From NCBI GenBank assembly GCA_015059105.1, contig SVBB01000006.1, positions 20,063-84,062 on the forward strand: 64,000 nt of DNA, read 5' to 3'. The first letter of the stretch is position 1. Each line of letters begins with the position of its first letter. The translations under genes were made by a program, and so were the position numbers. This DNA comes from Erysipelotrichaceae bacterium (lineage in GTDB: Bacteria; Bacillota_I; Bacilli_A; RFN20; CAG-826). Positions 34,067 through 41,928 of this stretch are shown here, piece after piece. A model generated the notes under the pieces. The model had not been told where the DNA came from. It was given only the letters and a program-made list of their open reading frames with translations, and ran no database searches.

Positions 34067-35428
34067 TTATTTCTTAAGCATTAAAGGAATTAATGAAGAG
34101 ATTAACCCGTAGGTCGTTGTTGGGAATGAGAATATCATCTTTGATAAATCTCTCGCCTTCAATTTTTGATTGATGATAATCGTTAATAAGTCGAGATATT
34201 CTCCTGCACGGTTTGATAACATTGAAGCACCAACAAGTTCCTTTTTATTGTTGAAGATAAAGGTGATATGTTCATCGACTTCGTTTGCGTTAGCCCACGC
34301 CATCGTCTTACCGATTTCCACTTCTTCAACGCGGTAGCCAAGCTTCTTTGCTTCTTCGATAGAAACACCAACTTGACCGATGCGTGGTAATGTGAAGACG
34401 AGGTTTGGAACTACCGGATAGTTGATTTTTCTTTTTAATGGAGCTGGTAAGAGAATATCAAGGGCGATGTAGTTGGATTCAAACTCCGCAGTTGGGGTGA
34501 GCTTTGGAATGGATTTATCGATGACATCACCAGAAGCATAGATGTTTTTCACACTAGTTCTTAAGTGGCTATCAACCTTAATTCCACGAGCAGAATATTC
34601 AATGCCTAAGGCTTCTAAGTTAAGACCTTCCGCATTTGCTTTTCTACCAACTGCGACGAGGACGTAATTAGATTTGATTTCATCGCCTTCGCTTGTCTTT
34701 AAGATATATTCACCTTCTTTCACTTTTTCTAAAGAAGAAACATGTCTATTGAATAAGAAGTTTGCCCCTTCTTTCTTCATCTTTTCACTGACGTAGTTAA
34801 CATATCTCTCTGGATATTGGTTGAGGGCTCTTGGAGCTAAATCAACGATATCAACTTTCTTACCAAGTGATAAGCAGATTGAAGCGAATTCCATACCGAT
34901 GATACCCGCGCCAACAAAGGTGACATGATCAGGGATATTATCTAGTGATAAGAAGTCTCTTGAATCCTTGAAATATTCTTTTCCTGGAATGTCGAGTGGG
35001 ATATATGTTTGGCCTGTGCCGATGACGAAGTAATCCGCTTTATATTGTTTACCTGCAACATCAATCGTATGAGCGTCAACAAACTTTGCCGAACCTCTGA
35101 TAACATCAAATCCAAATTGGGTGAATAAGCCGTTCAAAGCATCTGGCATTGAACCAATATATTGCTTTTTATACTGCATTAATTGGTTCCAGTTGATTTC
35201 CGCTTGCTTGGCTAAACCGATATTTTGATATCTATCTAACGATTCTTTTAGTTCAATTGGGGAATCGAGCAATATTTTCGCGTCACAGCCATAGTTCGTG
35301 CATGTACCGCCTAATAAATCTTTTTCCACTAATGCGACTTTCTTGCCTTGGAATTTGAGGATCAATGCCCCATGCCAGCAGGAATGTCCACTACCGATAA
35401 ATATGACATCATATTTTTCCATAATCAT
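34067..35428 (-). CDS. Pyridine nucleotide-disulfide oxidoreductase
   Basis: A 453-aa flavoprotein of the dihydrolipoamide dehydrogenase/mercuric reductase class. It shows an N-terminal FAD site (variant GSGHSCWHGA), a redox disulfide GGTCTNYGC (C-x4-C), a second dinucleotide fold GAGIIGMEFAS, an FAD motif ASGDV and a C-terminal dimerisation domain. The usual His-Glu pair of lipoamide dehydrogenases is not evident at the end, so the electron acceptor is unknown. It overlaps the MarR gene by 4 bp (ATGA). With the regulator and flavodoxin it forms a redox operon. Confidence 0.9.
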   Translation of the reverse strand: MIMEKYDVIFIGSGHSCWHGALILKFQGKKVALVEKDLLGGTCTNYGCDAKILLDSPIELKESLDRYQNIGLAKQAEINWNQLMQYKKQYIGSMPDALNGLFTQFGFDVIRGSAKFVDAHTIDVAGKQYKADYFVIGTGQTYIPLDIPGKEYFKDSRDFLSLDNIPDHVTFVGAGIIGMEFASICLSLGKKVDIVDLAPRALNQYPERYVNYVSEKMKKEGANFLFNRHVSSLEKVKEGEYILKTSEGDEIKSNYVLVAVGRKANAEGLNLEALGIEYSARGIKVDSHLRTSVKNIYASGDVIDKSIPKLTPTAEFESNYIALDILLPAPLKRKINYPVVPNLVFTLPRIGQVGVSIEEAKKLGYRVEEVEIGKTMAWANANEVDEHITFIFNNKKELVGASMLSNRAGEYLDLLTIIINQKLKARDLSKMIFSFPTTTYGLISSLIPLMLKK

Positions 35429-35865
35429 TTCTCTCCTTTTTCATCATCAAGTATCTTGTAAAGTATTTTATATAATAGTGTTGCTTCTTCTTCAGTGAGG
35501 TTGAACTCTGTCGCGATAGATGGTGGAACATCCACAGCTTTTTCCTTTAATTCTTCACCCTCTTTGGTCAATGAGATAATGATATTTCTTTTATCTTTTT
35601 TGTCTTTTTTAATGGAGATATATCCTTTTTCTTTTAATCTTTTGATTAGTGGGGCTAATGTGTTCGATTTTAAGAATAATGATTCACATAATTCTTTTTC
35701 ATTGACACTACCTTTTTCCCACATCACCATCATCACTATGTACTGCGTATAGGTGAGGTTGAGATTATCGAGCAAAGGTTGATATCTTCTTAATATTTTA
35801 TTCGCGACCGCATAAGTGGGGAAACAGAGTTGATTCTTGAGCAACAAGGAATCGTACTTGTCCAT
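35425..35865 (-). CDS. MarR-family regulator, OhrR-like
   Basis: A 146-aa winged-helix repressor. NQLCFPTYAVANKILRRYQP resembles the start of OhrR, where the single early Cys (here about residue 14) senses organic peroxides. The MarR core is intact (NLTYTQYIVMMVMWE, LFLKSNTLAPLIKRLKEKGYI, wing KDKKDKRNIII). It probably represses the operon that contains it. There is no ohr gene alongside. Confidence 0.88.
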   Translation of the reverse strand: MDKYDSLLLKNQLCFPTYAVANKILRRYQPLLDNLNLTYTQYIVMMVMWEKGSVNEKELCESLFLKSNTLAPLIKRLKEKGYISIKKDKKDKRNIIISLTKEGEELKEKAVDVPPSIATEFNLTEEEATLLYKILYKILDDEKGEK

Positions 35866-35870
35866 TTTTA

Positions 35871-36284
35871 TTATTTGATAACCTCTTCTAAGAATTTATC
35901 GAGTTTTGCGAAGTCTTCCTCATTTGGTCTGCCTTTATTTAAGAAGATCCAAGATGCAACTGTGTGGAATTCTTTTTCGGAAATTGGAATATTATATTCA
36001 TCGCAAGTCTTTTTCACTGTTTTATAAGTGGAAGCACCAGAAGCAGCACTATTGACATTGATAACGCATTTAATGTTATCTTTGTTCGCCTTTAAGAATT
36101 CTTTGACTTCCTTATCGATATTTGCAGCATACATCGCGTTCACTAAGATCAATGTATCCACCACTTCTTCTAATGGATGGGTGACATCAAGAGCCTCAAT
36201 GTTAATCTTGTTTTCAATGTGTTTAGCAATCTTTTCAGTATTGCCTTTCTTACTTTTTGTATAGTATCTAATCGCTACTTTCAT
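35871..36284 (-). CDS. Flavodoxin-like protein
   Basis: A 137-aa single-domain flavodoxin fold. The FMN phosphate loop reads YTKSKKGNTEKIA, and a second loop NAMYAANID follows the third strand. It probably carries electrons, perhaps to or from the oxidoreductase two genes on. TAGGAGG lies upstream of the ATG. First gene of the redox operon. Confidence 0.85.
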   Translation of the reverse strand: MKVAIRYYTKSKKGNTEKIAKHIENKINIEALDVTHPLEEVVDTLILVNAMYAANIDKEVKEFLKANKDNIKCVINVNSAASGASTYKTVKKTCDEYNIPISEKEFHTVASWIFLNKGRPNEEDFAKLDKFLEEVIK

Positions 36285-36311
36285 AAACGTAGCCTCCTAT
36301 GTTACGAATAA

Positions 36312-36341
36312 ATTATATCGCGTACGACATATTTTTGTAAA
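36312..36341 (-). promoter_or_regulatory. Promoter with palindromic operator for the redox operon
   Basis: TTTACA, 18 nt, TATAAT. The spacer and -10 are covered by an imperfect palindrome (36315-36332, arms ATATCGCGT and ACGACATAT, 7 of 9 matching), a fitting site for the MarR-family repressor of the operon. Confidence 0.7.
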
Positions 36342-36395
36342 TAGAATAATAATTAATTACCACACAACTCCTAACTGTAATTGTCGTAGAGGAGA

Positions 36396-36422
36396 GTAAT
36401 TATCTATTTATAGTGTAATTAC
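36396..36422. promoter_or_regulatory. Inverted repeat upstream of the brnT remnant
   Basis: GTAATTA (36396-36402) and TAATTAC (36416-36422) form a perfect dyad with a 13-bp spacer, just before the decayed toxin gene. BrnA-type antitoxins repress their own operon, so this may be its operator. Confidence 0.45.
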
Positions 36423-36431
36423 AATATAATT

Positions 36432-36634
36432 ATGTTACAATTTGAATACGACGAATCAAAAAACATAGCAAAGACGAGGAACGATTTCTACTAATAGGTT
36501 TCAGTTATAAAGCGAATCTTCTAGTTGTCTGCTATTGTTATCGTCAAAGTGATACAGTAATTAGACTAATTTCTGCGAGGAAAGCAAATTCCAAAAAAAG
36601 AGAGGGATACAACAAAAACAATGAAAGCAAATTA
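36432..36634 (+). pseudogene. brnT: Decayed BrnT-type toxin
   Basis: The start MLQFEYDESKNIAKT is a BrnT N-terminus. The same frame stops after 20 codons. From 36473 the next frame (-1) continues as DEERFLLIGFSYKANLLVV and then VIRLISARKANSKKREGY, the typical BrnT C-terminus. The segment that should link them (the KHGI...F region, roughly 25 residues) is missing, so an internal deletion plus frameshift has destroyed the toxin. The C-terminal frame overlaps the brnA start. Confidence 0.75.
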
Positions 36635-36830
36635 TGATTTTTCAAAAGGGAAAAAGAATCCGTATATCAAACAATTAAAAAAGCAGGTCACAATAAACCT
36701 CAGCGAAGAAGTATTGGATTATTTTAAGGATTTATCTGAAAAGACCACTATTCCCTATCAAACATTAATAAACTTCTATCTTCTCGATTGTGTAAAAAAC
36801 AAAAGAACGATTGAATCTATGTGGAAATAA
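36621..36830 (+). CDS. brnA: BrnA-like antitoxin
   Basis: A 69-aa protein with the BrnA pattern: a short basic N-terminus, KKQVTINLSEEVLDYFKDLSEKT (ribbon-helix-helix strand and first helix) and PYQTLINFYLLDCV. The intact family member is about 70-100 aa. Its toxin partner upstream is broken, so it is an orphan that may persist as a DNA-binding regulator or as protection against related toxins. Confidence 0.8.
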   Translation: MKANYDFSKGKKNPYIKQLKKQVTINLSEEVLDYFKDLSEKTTIPYQTLINFYLLDCVKNKRTIESMWK

Positions 36831-36860
36831 TATGTTTAATATAATATCGCTTAAATACTA

Positions 36861-36919
36861 GATGACTTATTAATGAGTCATCTTTTTATATAAAAAAGAC
36901 TCTAATGAGTCGTTTTTCG
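36861..36919. terminator. Two terminator hairpins after brnA
   Basis: GATGACT/AGTCATC followed by TTTTT (36861-36887) terminates the plus strand. A second hairpin, A6-GACTC-TAAT-GAGTC-G-T5 (36892-36917), is bidirectional and could also serve the minus-strand ATPase gene. Confidence 0.8.
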
Positions 36920-36992
36920 TATCCAGTCACTAATCACAATTAGTAGGTTTAACTAATCCAAACAACTATAATGTGAAGATGCCTTAGTTTTA

Positions 36993-38027
36993 TCAAATAT
37001 TAGGTTGGTTAGAAACAAACACATTAAATCGTGGCAATGATAAAGATGCTTTACCGTATTCATTTCCTATAATCAAACCTCTTTTTATTAGACGATCTCG
37101 GTATACAGAAAAAGACTTAATATCAAACGGAACTTTTTTAATCAGTTCTTCAGTCGACATTTCATCTTTCTCAAAACACCTTAGTAGTTCTTTTTCGTTT
37201 TTTGGCAAAGCTGACCATATTTTGTCATATACATAAATTGATAAATATTGATCAAGTTCATCATAAATCTTTTCAATTTTATTATATTTAGAGAAAAGAT
37301 AACCAACCACTTGGTATGCAAAAGCATATCCTTTGGTTAATTCAGCCAAAGTCTCAATAGTTTCATGCTTTTCATTACTAAATATGGAAGAGTATTCCTT
37401 TATAATAGATTCTTTGTTTAAAGGGTGGAGTTCAATTTTAGGAGCGCGATACAAGAAAGTAAGATTTTTATTATTCTGCAAAGAATTCACATTCTCATAA
37501 AGACCGGTCATCAAAGTAAAGACAGGATAATCGCTTCTTAGCAGACTTTGAAAGTCATGTGCAAAAGAACGCATGTGTATATTGTTGGACGCCTCATCGA
37601 TTGTAATCAATAGCTTTTTATTATGCTTCTTTAAAACATTTAACATTTTTTCTAGAATGGTTTTTACATTAGAAACAGGCGTATCACCTTCAATTGAGAA
37701 TCCAAATCCATGAAATGAGAACGAGAAAGATTTTGAAAGAAATAAATGTTTAACATGTGTATTCTCATATATTCCTGAGGCAATCTGTTCTAATATTTCA
37801 CGATTAGGATTAATATCAACCACTACCCATTCTTTCTTCTCGGCAATATTTTTAGATACATTAGTCAACAAAACCGTTTTTCCAGAGCCTCTTACCCCGC
37901 TAATGATATAAATATGAGAGAGTGGAAAATCCAAGCAAAAGTCTCTACATATGTTTTCAGAAATATGTTCCCTATTTATGTAGCTTGATGGCAATTGACC
38001 AAAGGTCACTGTAAATATATTATCCAT
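36993..38027 (-). CDS. AAA/STAND-like ATPase with C-terminal winged helix
   Basis: A 344-aa protein. P-loop GVRGSGKT lies near residues 44-51 and Walker B is LLITIDEA (about 140), with sensor-like TLMTGLYENV. The C-terminal 80 residues look like a winged helix (NEKELLRCFEKDEMSTEELIKKVPFD). It resembles the ATPase (PF01637-like) genes common as accessory genes in gut Firmicutes; the function is not established. AGAGGAG precedes the ATG. It lies 35 bp after the short nucleotidyltransferase partner. Confidence 0.78.
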   Translation of the reverse strand: MDNIFTVTFGQLPSSYINREHISENICRDFCLDFPLSHIYIISGVRGSGKTVLLTNVSKNIAEKKEWVVVDINPNREILEQIASGIYENTHVKHLFLSKSFSFSFHGFGFSIEGDTPVSNVKTILEKMLNVLKKHNKKLLITIDEASNNIHMRSFAHDFQSLLRSDYPVFTLMTGLYENVNSLQNNKNLTFLYRAPKIELHPLNKESIIKEYSSIFSNEKHETIETLAELTKGYAFAYQVVGYLFSKYNKIEKIYDELDQYLSIYVYDKIWSALPKNEKELLRCFEKDEMSTEELIKKVPFDIKSFSVYRDRLIKRGLIIGNEYGKASLSLPRFNVFVSNQPNI

Positions 38028-38040
38028 AGTGTGCTCCTCT

Positions 38041-38088
38041 TTTTGTTAGGTTTGTTAGGTTTTATTTTTTGTTAGGTTTGTTAGGTTT
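38041..38088. repeat. 22-bp direct repeat pair
   Basis: TTTTGTTAGGTTTGTTAGGTTT occurs at 38041-38062 and 38067-38088, itself made of two GTTAGGTTT units. One copy encodes the KPNKPNK tail of the short protein on the minus strand. The other lies between that gene and the SD of the ATPase gene. Confidence 0.9.
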
Positions 38089-38280
38089 ATTGTAATAATT
38101 TAATGATAAAAAATCAATACGATTATGGTATCCATCCGTGGCAGTTATTCGAAAATTTCGAACAACTTGATTTTCGTTTAATTCAGCCGCCGAGAAAAGT
38201 TTCTTAAGATGGTAATTAATGGTTTTGATATTTTCATTTGCTTTTGAAGCGTAATATTGATCATTTTTCAAATTATCCAT
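38062..38280 (-). CDS. Short partner of the nucleotidyltransferase, possibly truncated HEPN-like
   Basis: A 72-aa protein whose ATG overlaps the stop of the nucleotidyltransferase gene by 8 bp. Such pairs are usually MNT/HEPN toxin-antitoxin systems with a HEPN partner of about 110-140 aa. Here the N-terminal helix (YYASKANENIKTINYHLKKLF) fits, but the protein is short and ends in a repeat-encoded NKPNKPNKK. It may be a truncated toxin or an unrelated small protein. Confidence 0.55.
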   Translation of the reverse strand: MDNLKNDQYYASKANENIKTINYHLKKLFSAAELNENQVVRNFRITATDGYHNRIDFLSLNYYNKPNKPNKK

Positions 38281-38752
38281 ATATTTTTATCCCGTCCTTC
38301 ATAATTTCGCAGACTAATTCCAAATTGTTTTGTAAATTATTGAACCTAATTAAATCAATCCTTTTATGTAGAACAGTTCGAATGGCTTCACTCAATCCAG
38401 CAAACTTTAATCCAGTAAGAGAAGTTGATACACATAAATCTACATTGCTGTTGTCTTTTGCGTAGCCTTTTGCATAACTGCCAAACAGATAACAAAATTC
38501 AATTTTTCCTTTGTATTCGCTATCAAATAAAGAAGTTAATTCGTTCTTAATTGTTTCTATTGAAAGCATTCCCTTATCTTCTGTAATTTCATATTTATTC
38601 ATAAGCTTTTGAATCATTGACTCTCGCTTCAAAGAGTTACCGTAATCATTATTATTTTCATAACGTATATACGTTCTTAAAGGAATACCAACACTACTAG
38701 CCGCCAAAGCTTGCGATATTTGATATTTATTTCTAATTTGTAAAAGAGTCAT
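38273..38752 (-). CDS. HTH-nucleotidyltransferase (MNT-type) protein
   Basis: A 159-aa protein. Residues 1-45 are an XRE-like helix-turn-helix (NKYQISQALAASSVGIPLRTYIRYE). Residues 68-159 are a minimal nucleotidyltransferase: LFGSYAKGYAKDNSNVDLCV has the GSx(8-10)Dx(D) pattern and RIDLIRF supplies a third acidic residue. The second acidic residue of the usual DxD is Cys (DLC), so activity is uncertain. The fused HTH suggests autoregulation through the repeats at 38807-38853. Confidence 0.8.
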   Translation of the reverse strand: MTLLQIRNKYQISQALAASSVGIPLRTYIRYENNNDYGNSLKRESMIQKLMNKYEITEDKGMLSIETIKNELTSLFDSEYKGKIEFCYLFGSYAKGYAKDNSNVDLCVSTSLTGLKFAGLSEAIRTVLHKRIDLIRFNNLQNNLELVCEIMKDGIKIYG

Positions 38753-38806
38753 ATTTCTATCTCCGATTGCATCCTATCATATTTGGCATACGTTTTCAAC
38801 ATATAT

Positions 38807-38853
38807 ATGCCATTTTGTCATATTATATTTAATATTCATGCCATTTTGTCATA
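38807..38853 (-). promoter_or_regulatory. Two 16-bp direct repeats, likely operators
   Basis: TATGACAAAATGGCAT occurs twice (38807-38822 and 38838-38853), spaced by 31 bp, about three helical turns. Nearby TATGCCAAA (38782-38790) inverts part of it. TATAAT lies between the copies on the minus strand. The layout fits repression of the HTH-nucleotidyltransferase operon. The rest of the gap to the tRNA (38854-39079) holds no gene I can support. Confidence 0.6.
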
Positions 38854-39079
38854 CTTTAGTCATCATACATTGATAGACGCAATAACAACTTTTATTTATC
38901 AAGCCATTCCAAACCAGTGGTAGAAAGAATCGAGCCTTGTGCGGGGCATAACAAAACTCAATCTATCCTATCCTGCTTTTTTGGTGGATATGAGTGTACT
39001 TTTAGCCTGTTTTTACATCGTGACAGATGTCGTCGATAATACCGATTCGGGCAAAAATGGCGATGTTTATTATATTTAC

Positions 39080-39106
39080 ATAATAAAAACGACCGTTACA
39101 GGTCGT
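39080..39106 (-). terminator. Terminator of tRNA-Trp
   Basis: ACGACC/GGTCGT with a 6-nt loop, followed on the minus strand by TTTTTATTA, 15 nt past the tRNA end. Confidence 0.8.
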
Positions 39107-39120
39107 CTCATTTTTAGCTG

Positions 39121-39194
39121 TGGCGGGGGCACAAGGACTCGAACCCTGATTGACGGTTTTGGAGACCGCTGTACTACCTTTGTACGATACCCCC
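39121..39194 (-). tRNA. tRNA-Trp (CCA)
   Basis: A cloverleaf with acceptor GGGGGTA/TGCCCCC, discriminator G and encoded CCA. The anticodon loop CTCCAAA between GCGGT and ACCGT gives anticodon CCA. T-loop GGTTCGAGTCC. No TCA-anticodon Trp tRNA is present in this window. Confidence 0.95.
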
Positions 39195-39204
39195 GTAGGA
39201 AATA

Positions 39205-39627
39205 TTATAAGTTCCTTGCGATAGAACTTACAAGAGACATGTCAACTTTTCCTGAAAAATTTGCTTTGAAATGCTTCATAATAGAAGGCACTGATTTGTC
39301 TTCAAGCTTGTTAATTTCCGCTCTGATTTCTTCTTCAGAGAGTTGACGTGGAAGATAAGCTTTTAATGTCTCTTCTTGTTTAGAAATAGAAGCGATTCTT
39401 TCAGTGTTATTAACTTTTACATATCCTTCTTTTTCATCGCTTAATTCTTTGATGACCTTTTGGATGATGCTTAAGAGTTCACTATCACCGATTTCTTTCC
39501 CTTGGGAACGGGCTTCAACTTCTTGGAGTTTATATTTAGTTAAAACGACAGATAATGCTGCACGCGCATCACTATCTCTATTTTTCATCGCTTCAATATT
39601 TGCTTTTTTGAGTTCATCAATCAACAT
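39205..39627 (-). CDS. yqeY: YqeY/GatB-domain protein
   Basis: A 140-aa protein with a helical GatB/YqeY domain: LKKANIEAMKNRDSDARAALSVVLTKYK, then QEETLKAYLPRQLSEEEI and the C-terminal MKHFKANFSGKVDMSLVS. This domain occurs as the tail of the GatB amidotransferase subunit, where it contacts tRNA, and as a stand-alone protein of unclear role. It lies directly upstream of tRNA-Trp on the same strand, with only 10 bp between. Confidence 0.9.
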   Translation of the reverse strand: MLIDELKKANIEAMKNRDSDARAALSVVLTKYKLQEVEARSQGKEIGDSELLSIIQKVIKELSDEKEGYVKVNNTERIASISKQEETLKAYLPRQLSEEEIRAEINKLEDKSVPSIMKHFKANFSGKVDMSLVSSIARNL

Positions 39628-39738
39628 AAATATGTCCTCTGAGTGATTATTATACCAAAATATTTAATAAATTGAATATTTTTATTGTAGGATGAGGACA
39701 AAACAAAATATTATTTATACTAACGAGGTACAAAATAT

Positions 39739-40965
39739 ATGAACGAAAAGAAATTACAACAATACGCAGAACTCGTCGTCAAACAAGGTATTCACGTTGA
39801 AAAGGGTGAAGAAGTTTGGATTACGGGTGGTGTTGAAAACTCAAAATTCATCGCGAAAGTCGTTGAAGAAAGTTATAAAGCCGGCGCGAAGAAAGTTGTC
39901 GTCGACTGGGTGTGCGATGCCACTGCAAGACTCAAATACAAATATGAAACAGTCTCTGAACTCGGCAAAGTCCCACCATACCAATTAGCGAAATTCAAAT
40001 ATGCGGCGAAGAAATTACCATCCAGATTATATATCGATGATGAAGATCCAGATGCATTCAAAGGTATCGATCCAACCAAGATGGCGAAAGCGAGAATGAA
40101 GTCTTATCCAAAAATTAAACCATATAGAGATGCGATGGACGGCAAATACAAATGGTGTATCGCCGCGGTTCCTTCTAAAGCCTGGGCCAAGAAAATCTTC
40201 CCAGATGTTAACGAAGAAGAAGCGATGGAAAAATTATGGGAAGCCATCTTCTACACTTGCCGTGTTGAAGAAAGCGGCACTAATGATAACTGGGATAAAC
40301 ACAATGCATATTTAATTCAAAAGAGAGATTTATTAGGTTCCCTCAACCTCAAATATCTCGAATATAAATCATCCACTGGTACTGATTTCAAAATCGAACT
40401 CATCAAAGGTATCACCTGGGGTGCTGGCATTGAAAAAACTAATCTTGGTAAAACATTCAATCCAAATATTCCAACTGAAGAAGTCTTCACCACTCCTCTT
40501 CAAGGAACTGGGGATGGCTTATTAGTAGCGACCAAACCACTATCATACCAAGGTCAACTCATCGAAGATTTCTCCATCAGATTTGAAAATGGTAAAGCTG
40601 TTGAAGTCAAAGCGAAAAAAGGCCAACAACTCTTAGAACATATGATCAAGATGGATGAGAACGCTTGTAAATTAGGCGAATGTGCCTTAGTCCCATATTC
40701 ATCTCCAATCAACCAAAGCGGCATTCTCTTCTATAACACATTATTCGATGAAAACGCAGTCTGCCACGTCGCCTTAGGAGCAGGATTTAAAGAACTCCTC
40801 CCTGATGGACCAGAGCTCACTACTGAGCAAGCTTATGAAAGAGGCATCAACGATTCAATGATTCATGTCGACTTCATGATTGGTTCTCCAGACTTATCCA
40901 TCGTCGGCATCGATGAAAACGGCAAAAGAATTCAATTATTTAAAGACGGCACTTGGGCTATTTAA
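39739..40965 (+). CDS. M29-family aminopeptidase
   Basis: A 408-aa metallo-aminopeptidase of the AmpS/PepS (M29) family, cytosolic, trimming N-terminal residues of peptides. Metal-ligand regions are recognisable: NIPTEEVFTTP, CHVALGAGF and DSMIHVDFMIGSPDL. The length fits the family (about 400-415). GAGG lies upstream of the ATG, and TATACT/TATTAT about 15-25 nt before it can serve as -10. Single gene with a strong terminator. Confidence 0.93.
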   Translation: MNEKKLQQYAELVVKQGIHVEKGEEVWITGGVENSKFIAKVVEESYKAGAKKVVVDWVCDATARLKYKYETVSELGKVPPYQLAKFKYAAKKLPSRLYIDDEDPDAFKGIDPTKMAKARMKSYPKIKPYRDAMDGKYKWCIAAVPSKAWAKKIFPDVNEEEAMEKLWEAIFYTCRVEESGTNDNWDKHNAYLIQKRDLLGSLNLKYLEYKSSTGTDFKIELIKGITWGAGIEKTNLGKTFNPNIPTEEVFTTPLQGTGDGLLVATKPLSYQGQLIEDFSIRFENGKAVEVKAKKGQQLLEHMIKMDENACKLGECALVPYSSPINQSGILFYNTLFDENAVCHVALGAGFKELLPDGPELTTEQAYERGINDSMIHVDFMIGSPDLSIVGIDENGKRIQLFKDGTWAI

Positions 40966-40981
40966 TCAATTAATCAAAAAA

Positions 40982-41013
40982 TAGAAAAAGCGAGGTTTTT
41001 CTCGCTTTTTCTA
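40982..41013. terminator. Bidirectional terminator after the aminopeptidase gene
   Basis: TAGAAAAAGCGAG and CTCGCTTTTTCTA pair perfectly around a T-rich loop. A-rich and T-rich arms serve both the aminopeptidase and the converging membrane gene. Confidence 0.9.
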
Positions 41014-41025
41014 TGCAAATTTCAA

Positions 41026-41928
41026 TTATTTTATGTCTCGATGTTTTAAATAATAACGGATGGAATAAACGAATTCAAATGTTCCAAATCCAATCATTAA
41101 GACGACATAAACGATCGTATCAATTGGTAAGGAAGCAAGTCTTTCAAGTGGTAATACTGGAGAGATAGCAGAGATGAACTGCGTGTTATTCATACCGATT
41201 AAAACAATCGTTAATGATAAGGCAATTGATAAACCTAAGACTATTGAAGCATGGATGATTCCACCCTTAGGAGACTTACGATACACTCCAAAACTATATA
41301 AAGCAGTATGGGTCAATATAGCGATTGGAAGAAGCATCGCTACGTAGAACGGCCAAGTGAGATAAAGAGTTCTCCACTGGATGAATGCTGGGCCTAATAA
41401 ATCCGCCCCTAAACGATAGAAGGCAAAGCACGTGAGAAGAGATAACGAGATTGTATATAAAACATACTTGAATGTTATCTTTCTTTTCTCTTCATCATCC
41501 TTCATCCATTTGTAAGCATTGTAATAACCGCCGATGGAGAAGAATAAAATCAATGTATGGGCGACTAAAGAAATCACCATATAGCCTTTAAATGGGTATG
41601 GGGAAAGTAAAGATGGATACACCAATGTGCCAGATAAAATGCAAGAGGCAATACCTAATAAAGAGAACACCCCAAGAATAATCAAATAAGTAAGGGTCAT
41701 TCTTTTCTTATATTTAGGTGTACGCACATAACGGATGACATAAATAGAAGCGAGGATAAAGTCTAAAGTGAATATAAATCCTGGTAGGGATGAGATGACG
41801 TCTACCGTTATTTTTGACATCAACATATTCGCAACATCAGAGAACAACAAATTGAGACCATAGAAAGTTACTACGGAACCAACTAACACTAAAACGATTA
41901 ATACGATTGCAGCGGTTTTCTTACTCAT
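41026..41928 (-). CDS. Multi-pass membrane protein, unknown
   Basis: A 300-aa protein with about eight TM segments and short loops; MKDDEEKRK (about 143-151) is a charged cytosolic loop and the C-terminus is basic. The frame overlaps the phosphoesterase lipoprotein gene by 8 bp, so the two are translated together. No family recognised. The link suggests a membrane system with an extracellular phosphoesterase. Confidence 0.7.
   Translation of the reverse strand: MSKKTAAIVLIVLVLVGSVVTFYGLNLLFSDVANMLMSKITVDVISSLPGFIFTLDFILASIYVIRYVRTPKYKKRMTLTYLIILGVFSLLGIASCILSGTLVYPSLLSPYPFKGYMVISLVAHTLILFFSIGGYYNAYKWMKDDEEKRKITFKYVLYTISLSLLTCFAFYRLGADLLGPAFIQWRTLYLTWPFYVAMLLPIAILTHTALYSFGVYRKSPKGGIIHASIVLGLSIALSLTIVLIGMNNTQFISAISPVLPLERLASLPIDTIVYVVLMIGFGTFEFVYSIRYYLKHRDIK

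Noticed and set aside
36432..38853. Integrated element with integrase and attachment sites
   Set aside because: The island has accessory genes and short repeats but no integrase, transposase or convincing att duplication at the tRNA-Trp gene.
39121..39194. Mycoplasma-type code with TGA read as Trp
   Set aside because: TGA ends several genes cleanly (for example the MarR gene, ymdB and the six-TM half gene), and the Trp tRNA has anticodon CCA.
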